Notes under the pieces: model-generated | What the model was told of the DNA's origin: nothing | Databases searched by the model: none | Seen by the model: the letters and a program-made list of their open reading frames with translations, nothing else | Shown: piece by piece, positions 1-10,973 of the stretch | How positions within the stretch are numbered: the stretch's first letter is position 1 | Layout: each line of letters starts with the position of its first letter | DNA from: Gnetum montanum | Lineage: Eukaryota > Streptophyta > Gnetopsida > Gnetales > Gnetaceae | NCBI GenBank assembly: GCA_015680685.1 | Contig: MNCI01025339.1 | Span: 95,669-137,055 of the forward strand | DNA: 41,387 nucleotides | Reading direction: 5' to 3' | Made by a program: the position numbers and the translations under genes

Positions 1-1559
1 TATATATATATATAATATACAGTGACAGGGAAGGTGGTTCTCTGCTACTATGGTGGTAATCCGAGAATCGAAAAAAACAAAGGTTGTTGCTACTAGATTT
101 AAACTTGCCAGCATCACCATCATCGTTATTGGATAACAATGACAATGATGATGTTCCTGGAATTTTGTTGGTTGTGAGTTGTCTAAGTTATCTTCTTCAT
201 TTTTGCAACGTTTTTCCCACAATTTCTAGCAAATTCATGATAACAAGAATGCTAGATTTGGCACCTACACCAAAAATAATGGATTGGTATCCATTTATTA
301 TTAAAATACTTATTTTTAAACATATGTACAGGCAATGGCATGGTAGAGATTGATGAGGATTAGGCACTAGCAAAGGTCGTGACAGAGAATTTCATAGATG
401 ATAAGGGAATCAGGCAAAGCATACGCCAATTGATGCTATTATGCATGCTTTTTTGTTGAATTCTCCATCGGCTCAAATCAAACTTTCTTCTTGGATGAAT
501 ATTTGGAGCATCACATATGCCTCTTTTTCCGCTTTCTTGAGAATCCTTATTAATTTAAAACACTATAAAGCCAAGATTAGCAGTAGTACCGATTTTAACG
601 GATTGGTATTGGGTTTTGCAATACCCATGTATTATTATAATATTTATTTTTAAACCTTGTTGCAGTATAAATAAGGCATTCATCAGGCCCCAAGGAAAGA
701 AAGAGAAAAATCGATTATGCATACACATCAAAAGAAATTTCATTTCTTTTGAGAAAACTGGAAACAAGGAGTTGATACTAGTAAATTCTATATCATATTG
801 GAATTAATTATTCTTGAGATTTTTGTTGAAGATTTGTTGAGCCTTGGGGAAATTCTTGCAATTCACAATCAAAATTGTTGGATTGTGGAGATAGCAAAGA
901 AAAATTGCAATTTAGGCAAGTCCTCTTTGTGATCTTCAATTATTATTTATAATTTCAATTTGATTTAATTATAAATCTTTATTCTTAAACTTATGATTAG
1001 AAGTTAGGATAAAGGTTTATAATTTTACTTATGAGGGACAAGCATAAGTATGGAATTTAATTGGATTCAATTGTAACTATTTATTGTTTTGATGATTTCT
1101 TTGACTTTTTAAGTGTTCCTCCATGGGATACGACTTGTGAGTTAGTCATAGACAAGGTGAAAATCTCTAAAACAAAAAAAGGAAAAAAAAGGAAAATAAA
1201 TTTTAAAGGTATCCACCACCAAATTTTTCCTGGCCCATCATGCACTACTAGCGTTAAATAACAAAATATAAAAAAAATAGGGGTAAACAAATGCATCAAT
1301 AGAAAATAGCAACTTTTATAACAATGTAATGGTTGACCCTTTAACTTCTATAACGATTGACTCTTCAACTTCTGTAATGGTTAACTCTTCAACTTTTATA
1401 ATGATTGACCTTTCAACTTCTGTAATGGCAAACCCTTCAACTTTTGTAATGGCTGACCATTCAACTTCTAAAATATGAAAATAGTAACTAAATCCCTAAG
1501 GATAGTTCTTAAAGGCTAGGACAAAAAAAAACATGTTTAACAATTAAATACATTTAATA
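1..1559 (-). mobile_element. Copia LTR, copy A (cut by window start)
   Basis: This is the 5' LTR, read on the minus strand, of a copia body that would lie left of the window. Its outer end is the motif TGTTAAATG, here mutated to TATTAAATG. The end is fixed by comparing LTRs next to segment X with LTRs next to the polypurine tract: similarity stops at the same base. The LTR carries the 24-bp minisatellite near its outer (U3) end. Only about 195 bp of it are confirmed by a second LTR within the same unit. The remaining ~1.4 kb is assigned by position. Confidence 0.65.
1328..1480. repeat. 24-bp U3 minisatellite, LTR A
   Basis: About six degenerate copies of a 24-bp unit (consensus near TCAACTTCTRTAATGGTTGA plus CCCT). 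The length is a multiple of three, so it also reads as an artificial Ser/Thr/Val/Asp repeat on the plus strand. It lies in the U3 part of the minus-strand LTR. Confidence 0.9.
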
Positions 1560-2635
1560 AAGAAAAGGGTATTGTAGTTAACATTGAAACACACTCAAAT
1601 CCTAAATATAAACAACCTTCACTGCTTGAAATTTCCATGTCAAGAACTTAATGTAAAACTCCTAATAGTAATGTGGATTTGAATATGTTTTAGTTATTTA
1701 TCTTTAGATGGATCCTTCTTTTAATATAAATATACGGTGGGTGTATTAGTGATATCCATAATCCTATGCCCAATTTATGATGGGGGCATCCTAGCAATTA
1801 CTAGATTAATTATTTTTTTTCTAGAAAAATAAAATAAAAAATATTTTCTTAAAACTTAAAGGGGAATTCTGAATCATTTCTTTAACAAAAGATATGCTAC
1901 ACTAGGGGAAAGCAGAAGTAAAGGTGAGAACATCAGTAGCCTCATCAAAACTAAATTGGAAAAACTACCGTGACATCTTTAGATATCTAGTTGTTGTCTG
2001 CTATTTGAAGACATAATAGCCAGCAAAAATTCACAAAATCAATACTAAATTTTAATAAATGAACTAAAAAAAATAGAGGCTACTCATTGACATTGAAAAA
2101 TATACAAATTTGATAATGGTATTCTATACTCTTATATTTTGACGCGATGAACACTGCGAGTCAAGTAATGTTGGGCATGGATCATGCCAGTCACCACTGC
2201 ATCACAATCATAGTCATAGTGGTGGATCTTTCAATTTCTCTGAGTTTCTACGGATGATGAACAACAAGCAAGTAAGCACTTTAATGCAACAAAATCCATT
2301 TTCCAAGGACACTTTGTTTTTGTTATGTTTGGCAACGCAGACTATCCCTTTGCAGCCATGGTGAATGCCTTCTTCTTCATGTGTTTTTGTCCTCTTTCTC
2401 AAGAGTTAGCTATTGCACTACCTTAAATTTAGCTTAGTGCATGTGTTTGTTCATCTAACCTGTGTATCACATCTTCTGATATAGATATGTATATATGCGT
2501 AATTAAGTTTAAAGCATTACTAAGATGTGCATTACTTGTCAACCAAGGTAGAGCAATACTGCTTGGTAGTTAAGAATGATGAGAGACCAGTCAAAGAGAA
2601 AGCTTATTCACTGTAATTGATGGCCACTAGCTTCT
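1560..2635. other. Segment X, copy A (flank of the copia insertion)
   Basis: About 1.1 kb found in all four copies directly outside the LTR end. It has no retroelement motifs. In copy D its right end continues into unique DNA, so X is best read as the original genomic flank carried along in the tandem duplication. A plus-strand stretch near 2280-2400 reads as a short hydrophobic peptide, but with no complete gene structure. The right border (CTTCT at 2631-2635) is the duplication junction. Confidence 0.6.
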
Positions 2636-2825
2636 ATATCGGTTGACCCTTCAACTTCTATAATGGTCAACCCTTCAACTTCTGTAATGGAAAAACGTTC
2701 AACTTTTGTGACTGTCGATCATTCAACTTCTAAAAAACAAAAGTAGCAACTGAATCCCTAAGGATAGTTCCTAAAAACTAGGATAAACAAAAAAAATCAT
2801 GTTTAACAATTAAACACATTTAACA
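2631..2825 (-). mobile_element. Truncated copia 3' LTR, copy A
   Basis: This is the first ~195 bp of the minus-strand LTR: terminal TGTTAAATG, the conserved stretch with CCTTAGGGATT, and about four minisatellite units. It then stops at the junction with segment X. The missing ~1.5 kb of LTR is explained by the tandem-duplication breakpoint lying inside the minisatellite. Confidence 0.8.
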
Positions 2826-2834
2826 CCCTCCCAT
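2826..2834 (-). promoter_or_regulatory. Polypurine tract, copia A
   Basis: On the minus strand the sequence ATGGGAGGG directly precedes the LTR start TGTTAAATG. A purine run abutting the 3' LTR is the normal plus-strand primer of LTR retrotransposons. The same tract is at 10155-10163 in copy B and 17192-17200 in copy C. Confidence 0.85.
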
Positions 2835-2869
2835 AAATTGAAAGTTTGCAACCTATCAGTTTAACAAGA

Positions 2870-3430
2870 ATCATTCAACATGTAGACTGCAAGCTGCTTT
2901 CTATCCTCTGGAATGTTGATAACTTTAGGGGTTTGGTTAGAATATTAGTGAGTTGATCTTCACTCTTACAAAACAACAAATCAATAATACCATCATTGCA
3001 TAGATTACACAAGAAGTGAAATCTCACATCAATATGCTTGCTTCCATGTAGCATAAAATTTTTGGATACCTTTATGGTGGAATTGTTGTCACAGAAAATT
3101 GCAGTAGCCCCTCTTGCTTGAAATATAGCTCATTAAGAATTTTCCTTAACCAAATAGCTTGGCAAGCACATGATATTGTAGCAAAAAATTCAACCTATGT
3201 GGTTGACAATGTGACAATTGATTGCTTCTTGGATGACCATGAAACAACCCTTGTGCCCATCATAAAAACATATCTCGAAGTGCTCTTCCTATCATCTTGA
3301 TCTCCTACATAATCACTATTAGTAAATCCAGAAAAATCAGATTTCTCACCTTTCTTGTAAAATAGCCCAAAATCTTTAGTAAGTAATGAAATATTCTTTT
3401 AGAAGCCAACAAATTCATATTCTTTGGAGA
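2870..3430 (-). pseudogene. Copia A RNase H remnant
   Basis: Minus-strand reading with stops gives the copia RNase H tail, including KHIDVRFHFL and EDQLTNILTKPL near 2930-3050. The better preserved copy B equivalent is at 10260-10670. The domain ends shortly before the polypurine tract, as expected. Confidence 0.75.
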
Positions 3431-3599
3431 CTCAATGTATTTTCCAATAGACTCAAAACATGCATTATATTGGATTTGGTTGTAGTCAAATACATTAGAC
3501 TCCTAACAATTTGCTTGTAAAGTGTAGCCTCCACCTTGCTTTGCTTAGGATCTTTGTTTAGCCTCAAGAAAATCTCAATTGAAGTGCTTATAGGATTGT

Positions 3600-4460
3600 A
3601 ATCTTTCATCCTAAACCTCTCCAAAATTTCTTTGACATACTACTTTTGAGAAATAAAGATTCCAATAGGCGATTGCATTACTTTCATGCCAAGATAGTAA
3701 TGCATTTTCCCTAGATGAGTCATTTCAAACTCATCCAGCATTAACTTCTTAAATTTTTCAAATGAATCACTATCATTCCCATTGAAAATAAATCACCAAC
3801 ATATAAACATACAATGAGCAGTTTTGCTTCATCAATCTTTGTAAAAAGTGTATGTTCATATGGACATTTTTGAAATCCCTCCTTAGAAAAATAGGTACTT
3901 AGATGACTATACCAAGCTCTTGGAGCTTGTTTTAGTCCATACAAAGAATTTTTTTATTTATATACCTTGTGCTCACTACAAACCTTCACAAAACAAGGGG
4001 GCTGATCAATAAATACCTGTTCCTCCAAGTCTCCATGCAAGAATGTAGACTTGACATCCATTTGGAAGATAGGCCATGAATTTTGTGCTACCAATGCAAT
4101 CACCAATTTGATTGTATCATGCCTTGCAATAGGAGAAAATACTTCTTCATAGTAAATTCCATATTCTTTCTTATATCCCTTATCCACCAATCACGCCTCA
4201 TACTTTTCAACTTCACGAGTCTCCTTTAGTTTTGTGTTGAAGACCCACTTCACACCAATGGTTTTGTGCCCTTTTGGAAGATCAACCAGCTCCCAAGTAC
4301 CATTTCTTTTAATGGCTTCAATTTCATCCTCCATTGCCTTTTTCCATTTTGATTCTTTAATAGCACTTTCAAAAGTTATGGGATCATAATATGCAAACAA
4401 GGAAAAGTGGATGATTGGGTAATTAGATTGGTCAATCCCAATTACATCATAATCCATCAT
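3600..4460 (-). pseudogene. Copia A reverse transcriptase remnant
   Basis: Three open pieces in different frames cover the RVT_2-type domain: WELVDLPKGHKTIGVKWVF (about 4250-4320), FQMDVKSTFLHGDLEEQVF (about 4010-4080) and MYGLKQAPRAWYSHLS (about 3900-3944). The catalytic box near 3790-3805 reads YVGD, so the first aspartate of YVDD is lost. The family copies element RNA into DNA. This copy is dead. Confidence 0.85.
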
Positions 4461-4879
4461 CCATAAGGGTCTTTTTTTGGAATATAGTGAGATTCAACTA
4501 CTATTGCTGTTGGTGAAGTCGTAGCCTCCACAATTCTTGGTTATTTAGTCTCCATAGTTCTTGGTGCTTCAAAGTCTATAGTTATAGGTTCTATAGTTTC
4601 AAGTGTTGCAGAGTCTGCAGCTTCATTGGAAAAATGATTGAGGTATGCTACTGCTCATTCCAATTCTAAGTGCTCTATTCATCAAAGATGAAATCTTTGC
4701 TATTCACAATGTTTTTGTTAGAGGCTTATACAATTTATAAGCTTTGGATGCTTCACTTACGCCAAGAAACACACATTTTTCACATTTATCCTCTAGCTTC
4801 TTCCTCTTCTCATTGGGGATGTGCATAGGCAATGCAACCAAAGATTATGAAATGATCCACTACTAGTTTTCTTCCACTC

Positions 4880-5340
4880 TAAGCCTCTTATGGTGTCATG
4901 TTTTGAATAAAAATGGTGGGACTTCTATTCAAGACATGGATGCTCCAATTCACATCCTCTGGCTAGAAACTCTTTGGAATACTTCCCCTTGCCAAGAGGC
5001 TTCTCACAATATTGAGGATGATTCTATTTTACATCTTTGATACATGATTTTACTGTGGTGTATAAGGGGTTGTGAGCTCCCTTCGAATGACATGATTCTC
5101 ATAAAAAACATCAAACTCTTTTGAACAATATTCTCCTCCACAATATATACGAAGAGTCTTAATGATCTTTCTAGACTCATTCTTAACATGCACCTTGAAC
5201 CTTTTAAATGCATTAAAAGCTTTAGACTTCTCCTGCAAAAAATATACCCAACTTTTTTGAGTATAATCATCAATGAAGGTGATCAAGTACCTTTTACCTC
5301 CATTTGAAGATGGTTTTATTGGCCCACAAATGTTGAAGTG
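4880..5340 (-). pseudogene. Copia A integrase core remnant
   Basis: The minus strand shows KRYLITFIDDYTQKSWVYFL, then GGEYCSKEF and TTPYTPQ, in the order of an rve-type integrase core (first Asp, second Asp and Glu regions). In this copy the residue at the first catalytic position (the motif that reads FDIYG in copy B) is Asn (near 5313-5330). The reading frame is shifted near 5050 and 5270. It would have joined element cDNA into the host genome. Confidence 0.8.
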
Positions 5341-5475
5341 AACCAGTTGAAGGACATTCTTTGCTCTCCATGATTTTTCTTGAAATAATTATGAATGATG
5401 TTCTTTACCAAGAACACATTCTTCATAGACTTTGGAACAAAATGTAATTTGAGGAACACTGGTCACCATATGTTT

Positions 5476-6426
5476 CTATTGTAGAGTTTTTAATCCTCCA
5501 AAATTCAAGTGACCATAGCAAAAATGCCAAAGCCATGTTGGGTCATTTAGTTTAGGCTTCAGGCAAGATTGAGCACTTTCAATTCTCAATGGAAATAATG
5601 TGTTAGAGCTCATTTGAACAACTATAATAGCTCCTCTTGAAGGATAATAAATTTCACAAGAACCCTTCTGAATTGTTATTATATAAACCTTCTCTTGCAA
5701 TTGACCAACACTTAACAAATTTCTTTTCAAATTAGGAACATAAAAAACATCAAAAATTGTTTCTATAAAACCATTCTTGGTTCTAATGTTAATATCCTCC
5801 TTTCCCATTACATTTATAGTAGAATAATCACCAAAACTTAATGTAGAATAAAAACTTTCCTCTAAGTAAGAAAAAGAAGACTTACATCCACACATATGGT
5901 TATTGCAACCAGTATCCACATACCATACATATGACTGAGACTCTTGGTTGGTTGGAACCACCATCAGCAAAGTCTCAGACTCCTTCTCTTCTACAAAATT
6001 TGATTTCTCTCCTTTGTCATTGGGTAGTTTAGTGTAGCATTTAGAATGATGGTGTCCGTATTTATGACATCTAAAGAATTCCACCTTAGATTTGTCAAAG
6101 TTTCTTCTACCTTTGCCTTGAAATTTATCATGATCCCCTTTGAAATATCTTTTGTCATTTCTATTGCTTCGGTCTCCTCTCCTTGTACCCCTACCTCTAC
6201 CTCTACCTCTTCCTCTTGAGGAATAAGTAAAAGTAGAACCCTTCAAAGCTTGCTCTTTAGAAGTTGAATTTTGATTCATCTTCTGTTCATGGACTAACAA
6301 AGAACTTTGAAGTTCATCAAGGGAAAGTGCATCAACGTCTTTGTATTTTTCAATTGAACAAACAACATAATCAAACATAGAGGATAGTGAACGTAATATC
6401 TTCTCAAAAATAATCACATCCTCCAT
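5476..6426 (-). pseudogene. Copia A gag C-terminus, protease and pre-integrase fragment (316 codons open)
   Basis: This is the longest open stretch in the window. It starts inside gag, since the aligned gag start is at 6879. It contains in order: a gag stalk; an Arg-Gly repeat coded by a CCTCTA-type hexamer run (about 6191-6220); a zinc knuckle reading FFRCHKYGHHHSKC, where the usual first cysteine is Phe; the aspartic protease motif WYVDTGCNNHMCG near 5900; and the GAG-pre-integrase motif LWHFCYGHLNFGG near 5490-5530. In the family these parts form the capsid and processing enzyme. An in-frame stop ends it before the integrase core. Confidence 0.85.
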
Positions 6427-6879
6427 CTTCTCACCATGAAATCACATGTTATTGGCTATCTCCATTTTCCTTGCACAATAGCTGGTAACAAACTCCCCAT
6501 TTTTCATCTGTAAAGTCTCAAAATCCCTTCTTAAGGCTTGAAGATCTGCACGCTTTACTCTCAAAGACCCTTGATATTTCTTCTTCATAGAATCCCAAAT
6601 ATCCTTGGAAGTTTCTTTACTAAGAATAGTATTTAAGATAGAATGATCAATTTCTTGAAATAAATAATTCTTTGTCTTCCAATCTTTCAGCCTTAGTCCC
6701 TCTAGCTTCTTTCTTTGTTCATTTGTGAGTGTAGCCTTAGCTACAGGTGCTACTACACCATCTTTAAAAAGTTGCTAGTACTCCTTAGACTTTAAGAAGT
6801 TTTCCATCAACATGCTCCAATGGGCATAGTGACCATCAAAATGTGGGATGGCAGGCTGTACAAAATTTTCAAAGGTCAT

Positions 6880-7079
6880 TTATGCACTATTGTACTCTTC
6901 TCTTGAGCTTCCTAAACCAGGTGCACTACTATGCTTTTCTCTTTAGCCTCCTAAACTGTGCTTTCTCTCTAAACTCTTGAACTAGGCTTTCTGTCTAACC
7001 TCCTTGATCGAGCTCCAGTGCAATTTTTAGCCTATGAGGCTGTGCATTGGTTGCATGTGCACTACTGAACCCAAAAATT
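6880..7079 (-). other. Copia A leader with possible degenerate primer binding site
   Basis: This lies between the gag ATG and the inferred inner LTR end (minus strand AACA, 7080-7083). The minus strand just inside the LTR reads TTTTTGGGTTCA. It shares the TGG and TCA of the usual copia initiator-Met primer site (TGGTATCAGAG) but is not a clean match. The same bases occur in copies B and C, so if this is the primer site it was already altered before the array formed. Confidence 0.4.
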
Positions 7080-8847
7080 TGTTCAATTTTAATAAGTATT
7101 TTTGTCAAACTTATGCATTTTAATTAATATTATTCTATATTTCATATAGTTAATTTTTTATTTAATGATTATTTTATTTGCTTATGTAAGTTGTAAATAT
7201 TAGGTTATTATTAGTTTATGATTAGTTAATTGGTGTGGTTTAGTTTATTTTAATTTTATTTTAACTAGTACAATGTATTATTATATATTAATGAGATTAT
7301 AATTACATGTATACATTATNACAAAGGTTGTTGCTACCAGATTTGAACCTACCACCATCACCATCACCGTTGTCGAATAACAATGACAACAATGATGTTC
7401 TTGGAATTTTGCTAGTTACTAGCTGTCTAAGTTATCTTCTTCATTTTTGCAACATCTTTCCCACCATTTGTAGCAAATTCATAATAATAAGAATGCTAGA
7501 TTTGGCACCGACACCAAAAATAATGAATTGGTATCAAATTCTTCCGTATCCATTTATTATTAAAATACTTATTTTTAAACATTAGTACAGGGAATGGCGT
7601 GGTGGAGATTGATTAGGATAAGGTGACAACGAAGGCCATGATAGATAATTTCATAGATAATAAGGGAATTAGGCAAAGCATACACCAATTGATGCTATTA
7701 TGCATGCTTTTGTGTCAAATTTTTCATTGGCTCAAATCAAACCTTCTTCTTGGATGAATGCATGGAGCATCACATATGCCTCTTTTCCCACTTTCTTGAG
7801 AATCCATATTAATTTAAAACATTAAAAAGCCAAGATTAGCATTAGTATCGATTTTAACAGATTAGTATTAGGTTTTGCAATACCCATATATTATTATAAT
7901 ATTTATTTTTAAACCTTATTGCAGTATAAATAAGGCATTCATCAAGCACCAAGGAAAGAAAGAGAAAAATCGATTATGCATACACATCAAAAGAAAATTT
8001 ATTTCTTCTGAGAAAATAGGAAAGGAGGAGTTGATATTAGTAAGTTCTATATCACATTGAAATTAATTATTCTTGAGATTTTTGTTGAAGATTTGTTGAG
8101 CCTTGTGGCAATTTTTGTAATTCACAATCAAAATTGCTACATTGTGGAGATAACAAGGAAAAATTGCAATTTAGGTAAGTGTCCTTTGTGATCTTCAATT
8201 ATTATTTATAATTTCAATTTGATTTAATTATAATTTTTTATTTTAAACTTATGATTAGAAGTTAGGATAAAGGTTTATAATTTTACTTATGAGTGACAAG
8301 CATAAGTATGGAATTTAATTGGATTCAATTGTAAGTATTTATTGTCTTGATGATTTCTTTGACTTTTTAACTATTCCTCCACGGGATACAACTCGCAGGT
8401 CAGTCATAGATGAGGTGAAAATCTCTAGAACAAGAAAAAAAAATTTTAAAGGTATCCCACACCAAATTTTTCCTGGCTTTTCATGCATTGCTAGCGTTAA
8501 ATAAAAAAACATAATAAAATAGGGGTAAAAAATGCATCAACAAAAAATAGCAACTTCTATAATAGTGTAATGGTCGGCCCTTTAACTTATATAATGATCA
8601 AATTTTCAACTTCTGTAACAGTAGACTCTTTAACTTCTATAACGATCAACTCTTCAACTTCTGTAATAGTTGACTCTTGAACTTTTATAATGATTGACGC
8701 TTCAACTTCTGTAACGAAAAATACTTCAACTTCTATAATGGTTGACCATTCAACTTCTAAAAAATGAAAATAGTAACTAAATCCCTAAGGATAGTTCCTA
8801 AAGGATAGAACAAAAAAAACATGTTTAATAATTAAATACATTTAACA
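7080..8847 (-). mobile_element. Copia 5' LTR between A and B (~1.77 kb)
   Basis: On the minus strand it runs from TGTTAAATG (8847) to AACA (7080), giving 4-base inverted ends TGTT/AACA. The outer end is firm. The inner end is inferred from position and could be at 7066. It contains the 24-bp minisatellite. An N at 7320 marks a contig join, and about 76 bp present in copy A (1-76) are missing there. The plus strand carries a TATAAATA box at about 7924, antisense to the element. Confidence 0.65.
8563..8760. repeat. 24-bp U3 minisatellite, LTR B
   Basis: About eight degenerate 24-bp units of the same family as at 1328-1480, so the unit number differs between the copies of this LTR. Confidence 0.9.
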
Positions 8848-9963
8848 AAGAAAAGGGTATTGCAGTTAACATTGAAACACACTCAAATCCTAAATACAAA
8901 CAACCTTCGTTACTTGAAATTTCCATGTCAAGACCTTAATGTAGAACTCTTAATAGTACTATGGATTTGAATATGTTTTAATTATTTATCTTTATATGAC
9001 TCCTTTTAATATAAATGGACGGTGGGTGTATCAGCGATATCCACAATTTTATGCCCAATTTACGATGGGGGCATCTTAGCAATTACTAGATTAATTGTTT
9101 CTTTCTCAAAAAATAAAATAATAAATATTTTGTTAAAACTTAAAGGGAAATTCTAAATCATTTCTTTAACAAAAGATATGTTGCACTAGGGGCAAGCAGA
9201 AGTAAAGGTGAGAGCATCAGTAGCCTCATCAAAACTAAATTGGAAAAATAGCTGTGACATCTTTAGACATCTAGTTGTTGTTTGGTATTCGAAGACGTAA
9301 TAGCCAGCAAAAGTTCACAAACTGAATACTAAATTTTAAGAAATGAAGTAAAATTACAAAGGTTTTTTTTCCCTGAGGACAATCTAAACAAAAACAACAG
9401 AGGCTACTCATCGACATTGACAAATATACAAATTTGATAATGGTATTCTATATACTCTTACATTTTGACGCGATGAACATTGTGAGTCAAGTAATGCTGG
9501 GTGTGGATCATGCTAGCCACCACTACATCACAATCATAGTTATAGTGGTGGGTCTTTCCATTTTTTTTTGAGTTTTCGAGGATGATGATGAAGAAGCAAG
9601 TAAGTGCTTTAGTGCAAAAAAAATCATTTTCCAAGGATACTTTGTTCTTGCTGTGTTTGGCAATGCAGACTATCCCTTTGCAACCATGGTGAATGCCTAC
9701 TTCTTCACATGTTTTGGTCTTCTTTATCAGGCATTAGCTACTGTACTACCTTAAATTTAGCTTAGTGCATGTATTTGTTCATCTAACCTGTGCATCATGT
9801 CTTCTGATATAGATATGTATATATGTGTAATTAAGTTTAAAGCATTGCTACGATGTGTGTTACTTGTCAAGCAAGGCAAAGCAGTATTTCTTAGTAGCCA
9901 AGAATGATGAGAGAATAGTCAAAGAGAAAGCTTATTCACTATAATTGATGGCCGTTGGCTTCT
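8848..9963. other. Segment X, copy B
   Basis: Second copy of the ~1.1 kb flank segment, colinear with 1560-2635, ending at the junction CTTCT (9959-9963). It contains a short indel relative to A (extra bases around 9360-9400). I see no gene in it beyond the hydrophobic plus-strand reading near 9600-9740. Confidence 0.6.
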
Positions 9964-10154
9964 ATAATGGTTGACCCTTCAACTTCTATAACCGCCAACC
10001 CTTCAACTTCTATAATGGCAAACCCTTCAACTTCTGTAACTATTGATCATTCAACTCCTAAAAAAAAAAAAATAGCAACTGAATCCCTAAGGCTAGTTCC
10101 TAAAGACTAGGATAAACAAAAAAAATCATGTTTAACAATTAAACACATTTAACA
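9959..10154 (-). mobile_element. Truncated copia 3' LTR, copy B
   Basis: About 196 bp with TGTTAAATG at its outer end (10154) and about four minisatellite units. It is truncated at exactly the same junction as copy A, which shows that the truncation predates the copying of the unit. Confidence 0.8.
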
Positions 10155-10163
10155 CCCTCCCAT
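10155..10163 (-). promoter_or_regulatory. Polypurine tract, copia B
   Basis: Minus-strand ATGGGAGGG abutting the LTR start, identical to copy A. Confidence 0.85.
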
Positions 10164-10259
10164 TAACTGAAAGTTTGCAAACTATCAGTTTAATAAGAAT
10201 CATTCAACGTGTAGACTTCAAGCTACTTTCTCAGCCTCTAGAATGTTGATAACATGAGG

Positions 10260-10943
10260 GGTTTGGTTAGAATATTAGCAAATTGATCTTCACTCTTACA
10301 AAATAGCAAATCAATAACACCATCACTGCATACATTACACAAGAAGTGAAATCTCACATCAAAATGGTTGCATCTTCAATGTAGCACAAAATTTTTGGAA
10401 AAATTTATGGTGGAATTGTTGTCACAGAAAATTGTAGTAGCCCCTCTTACTTGAAATATAGCTCATTAAGAATTTTTCTTAGCCAAATAGATTGGCAAGT
10501 AGAAGATATTGTAGAAAAAAACTCAACCTCTATGGTTGACAATGTGACAATTGATTGCTTCTTGGATGACCATGAAACAACCCTTGTGCCCATCATAAAA
10601 ACATATCCCGAAGTGCTCTTCCTATCATCTTGATCTCCTGCATAATCACTATTAGTAAATCCCAAAAAATCAGATTTCTCACCTTTCTTGTAAAATAGCC
10701 CAAAATCTTTAGTAAGTAACGAAATATTCTTTTAGAAGCCAAAAAATTCATATTCTTTGGAGACTCAATGTATCTGCCAATAAGACTCACAACATGCATT
10801 ATATTGGGTTTGGTTGTAGTCAAATACATTAGACTCCTAACAATTTTCTTGTAAAGTGTAGCCTCCACCTTGCTTTGTTTAGGATCTTTGTTTAGCCTCA
10901 AGCCCATCTCAATTGAAGTGCTTATAGGATTGTAATCTTTCAT
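10260..10943 (-). pseudogene. Copia B RT connection and RNase H
   Basis: Starts with MKDYNPISTSIEMGL and SLMYLTTTKPNIMHVVS from the RT tail. RNase H follows in another frame: GFTNSDYAGDQDDRKSTSGY, SSKKQSIVTLSTIEVEF and WLRKILNELYFK, then, beyond the open frame, FCDNNSTI and ILTKPL. The catalytic aspartates of SDYAGD and of CDN are visible. The family enzyme degrades the RNA strand of the cDNA hybrid. Confidence 0.85.
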
Positions 10944-10973
10944 CTTAAACCTCTCAAAAATTTCTTTGACACA

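Larger units (their letters stand above)
2835..6879 (-). pseudogene. Degenerate Ty1/copia gag-pol, copy A
   Basis: A minus-strand polyprotein relic in copia order: gag, protease, integrase, RT, RNase H. The gag start is the ATG at 6877-6879, fixed by alignment with copies B and C. Recognisable parts are the GRGRGRG-rich gag tail, zinc-knuckle remnant CHKYGHHHSKC, protease WYVDTG, the pre-integrase LWHFCYGHLNFGG, the integrase segment LITFIDDYTQKSWV, RT MYGLKQAPRAWYSHL and the RNase H C-terminus. The family resembles Tork/TNT1-type copia elements. Many stops and frameshifts break it, and the RT active site reads YVGD instead of YVDD. It cannot make a working polyprotein. Confidence 0.9.

Noticed and set aside
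1061-1261. Small plus-strand ORF starting MDSIVTIYC, present in all four LTRs (also 8319, 15771, 20751)
   Set aside because: Its presence in all copies follows from duplication. It has no domain, varies in length through indels, and lies inside an LTR.
1328-1480. Possible CRISPR array because of regularly spaced short repeats
   Set aside because: No distinct spacers. The units are contiguous and degenerate, and this is plant nuclear DNA inside an LTR.
3118-3300. Plus-strand ORFs opposite copia pol (also 10451-10633, 13354-13545, 17457-17678)
   Set aside because: They are antisense shadows of recognisable RNase H, gag and pol sequence on the minus strand.
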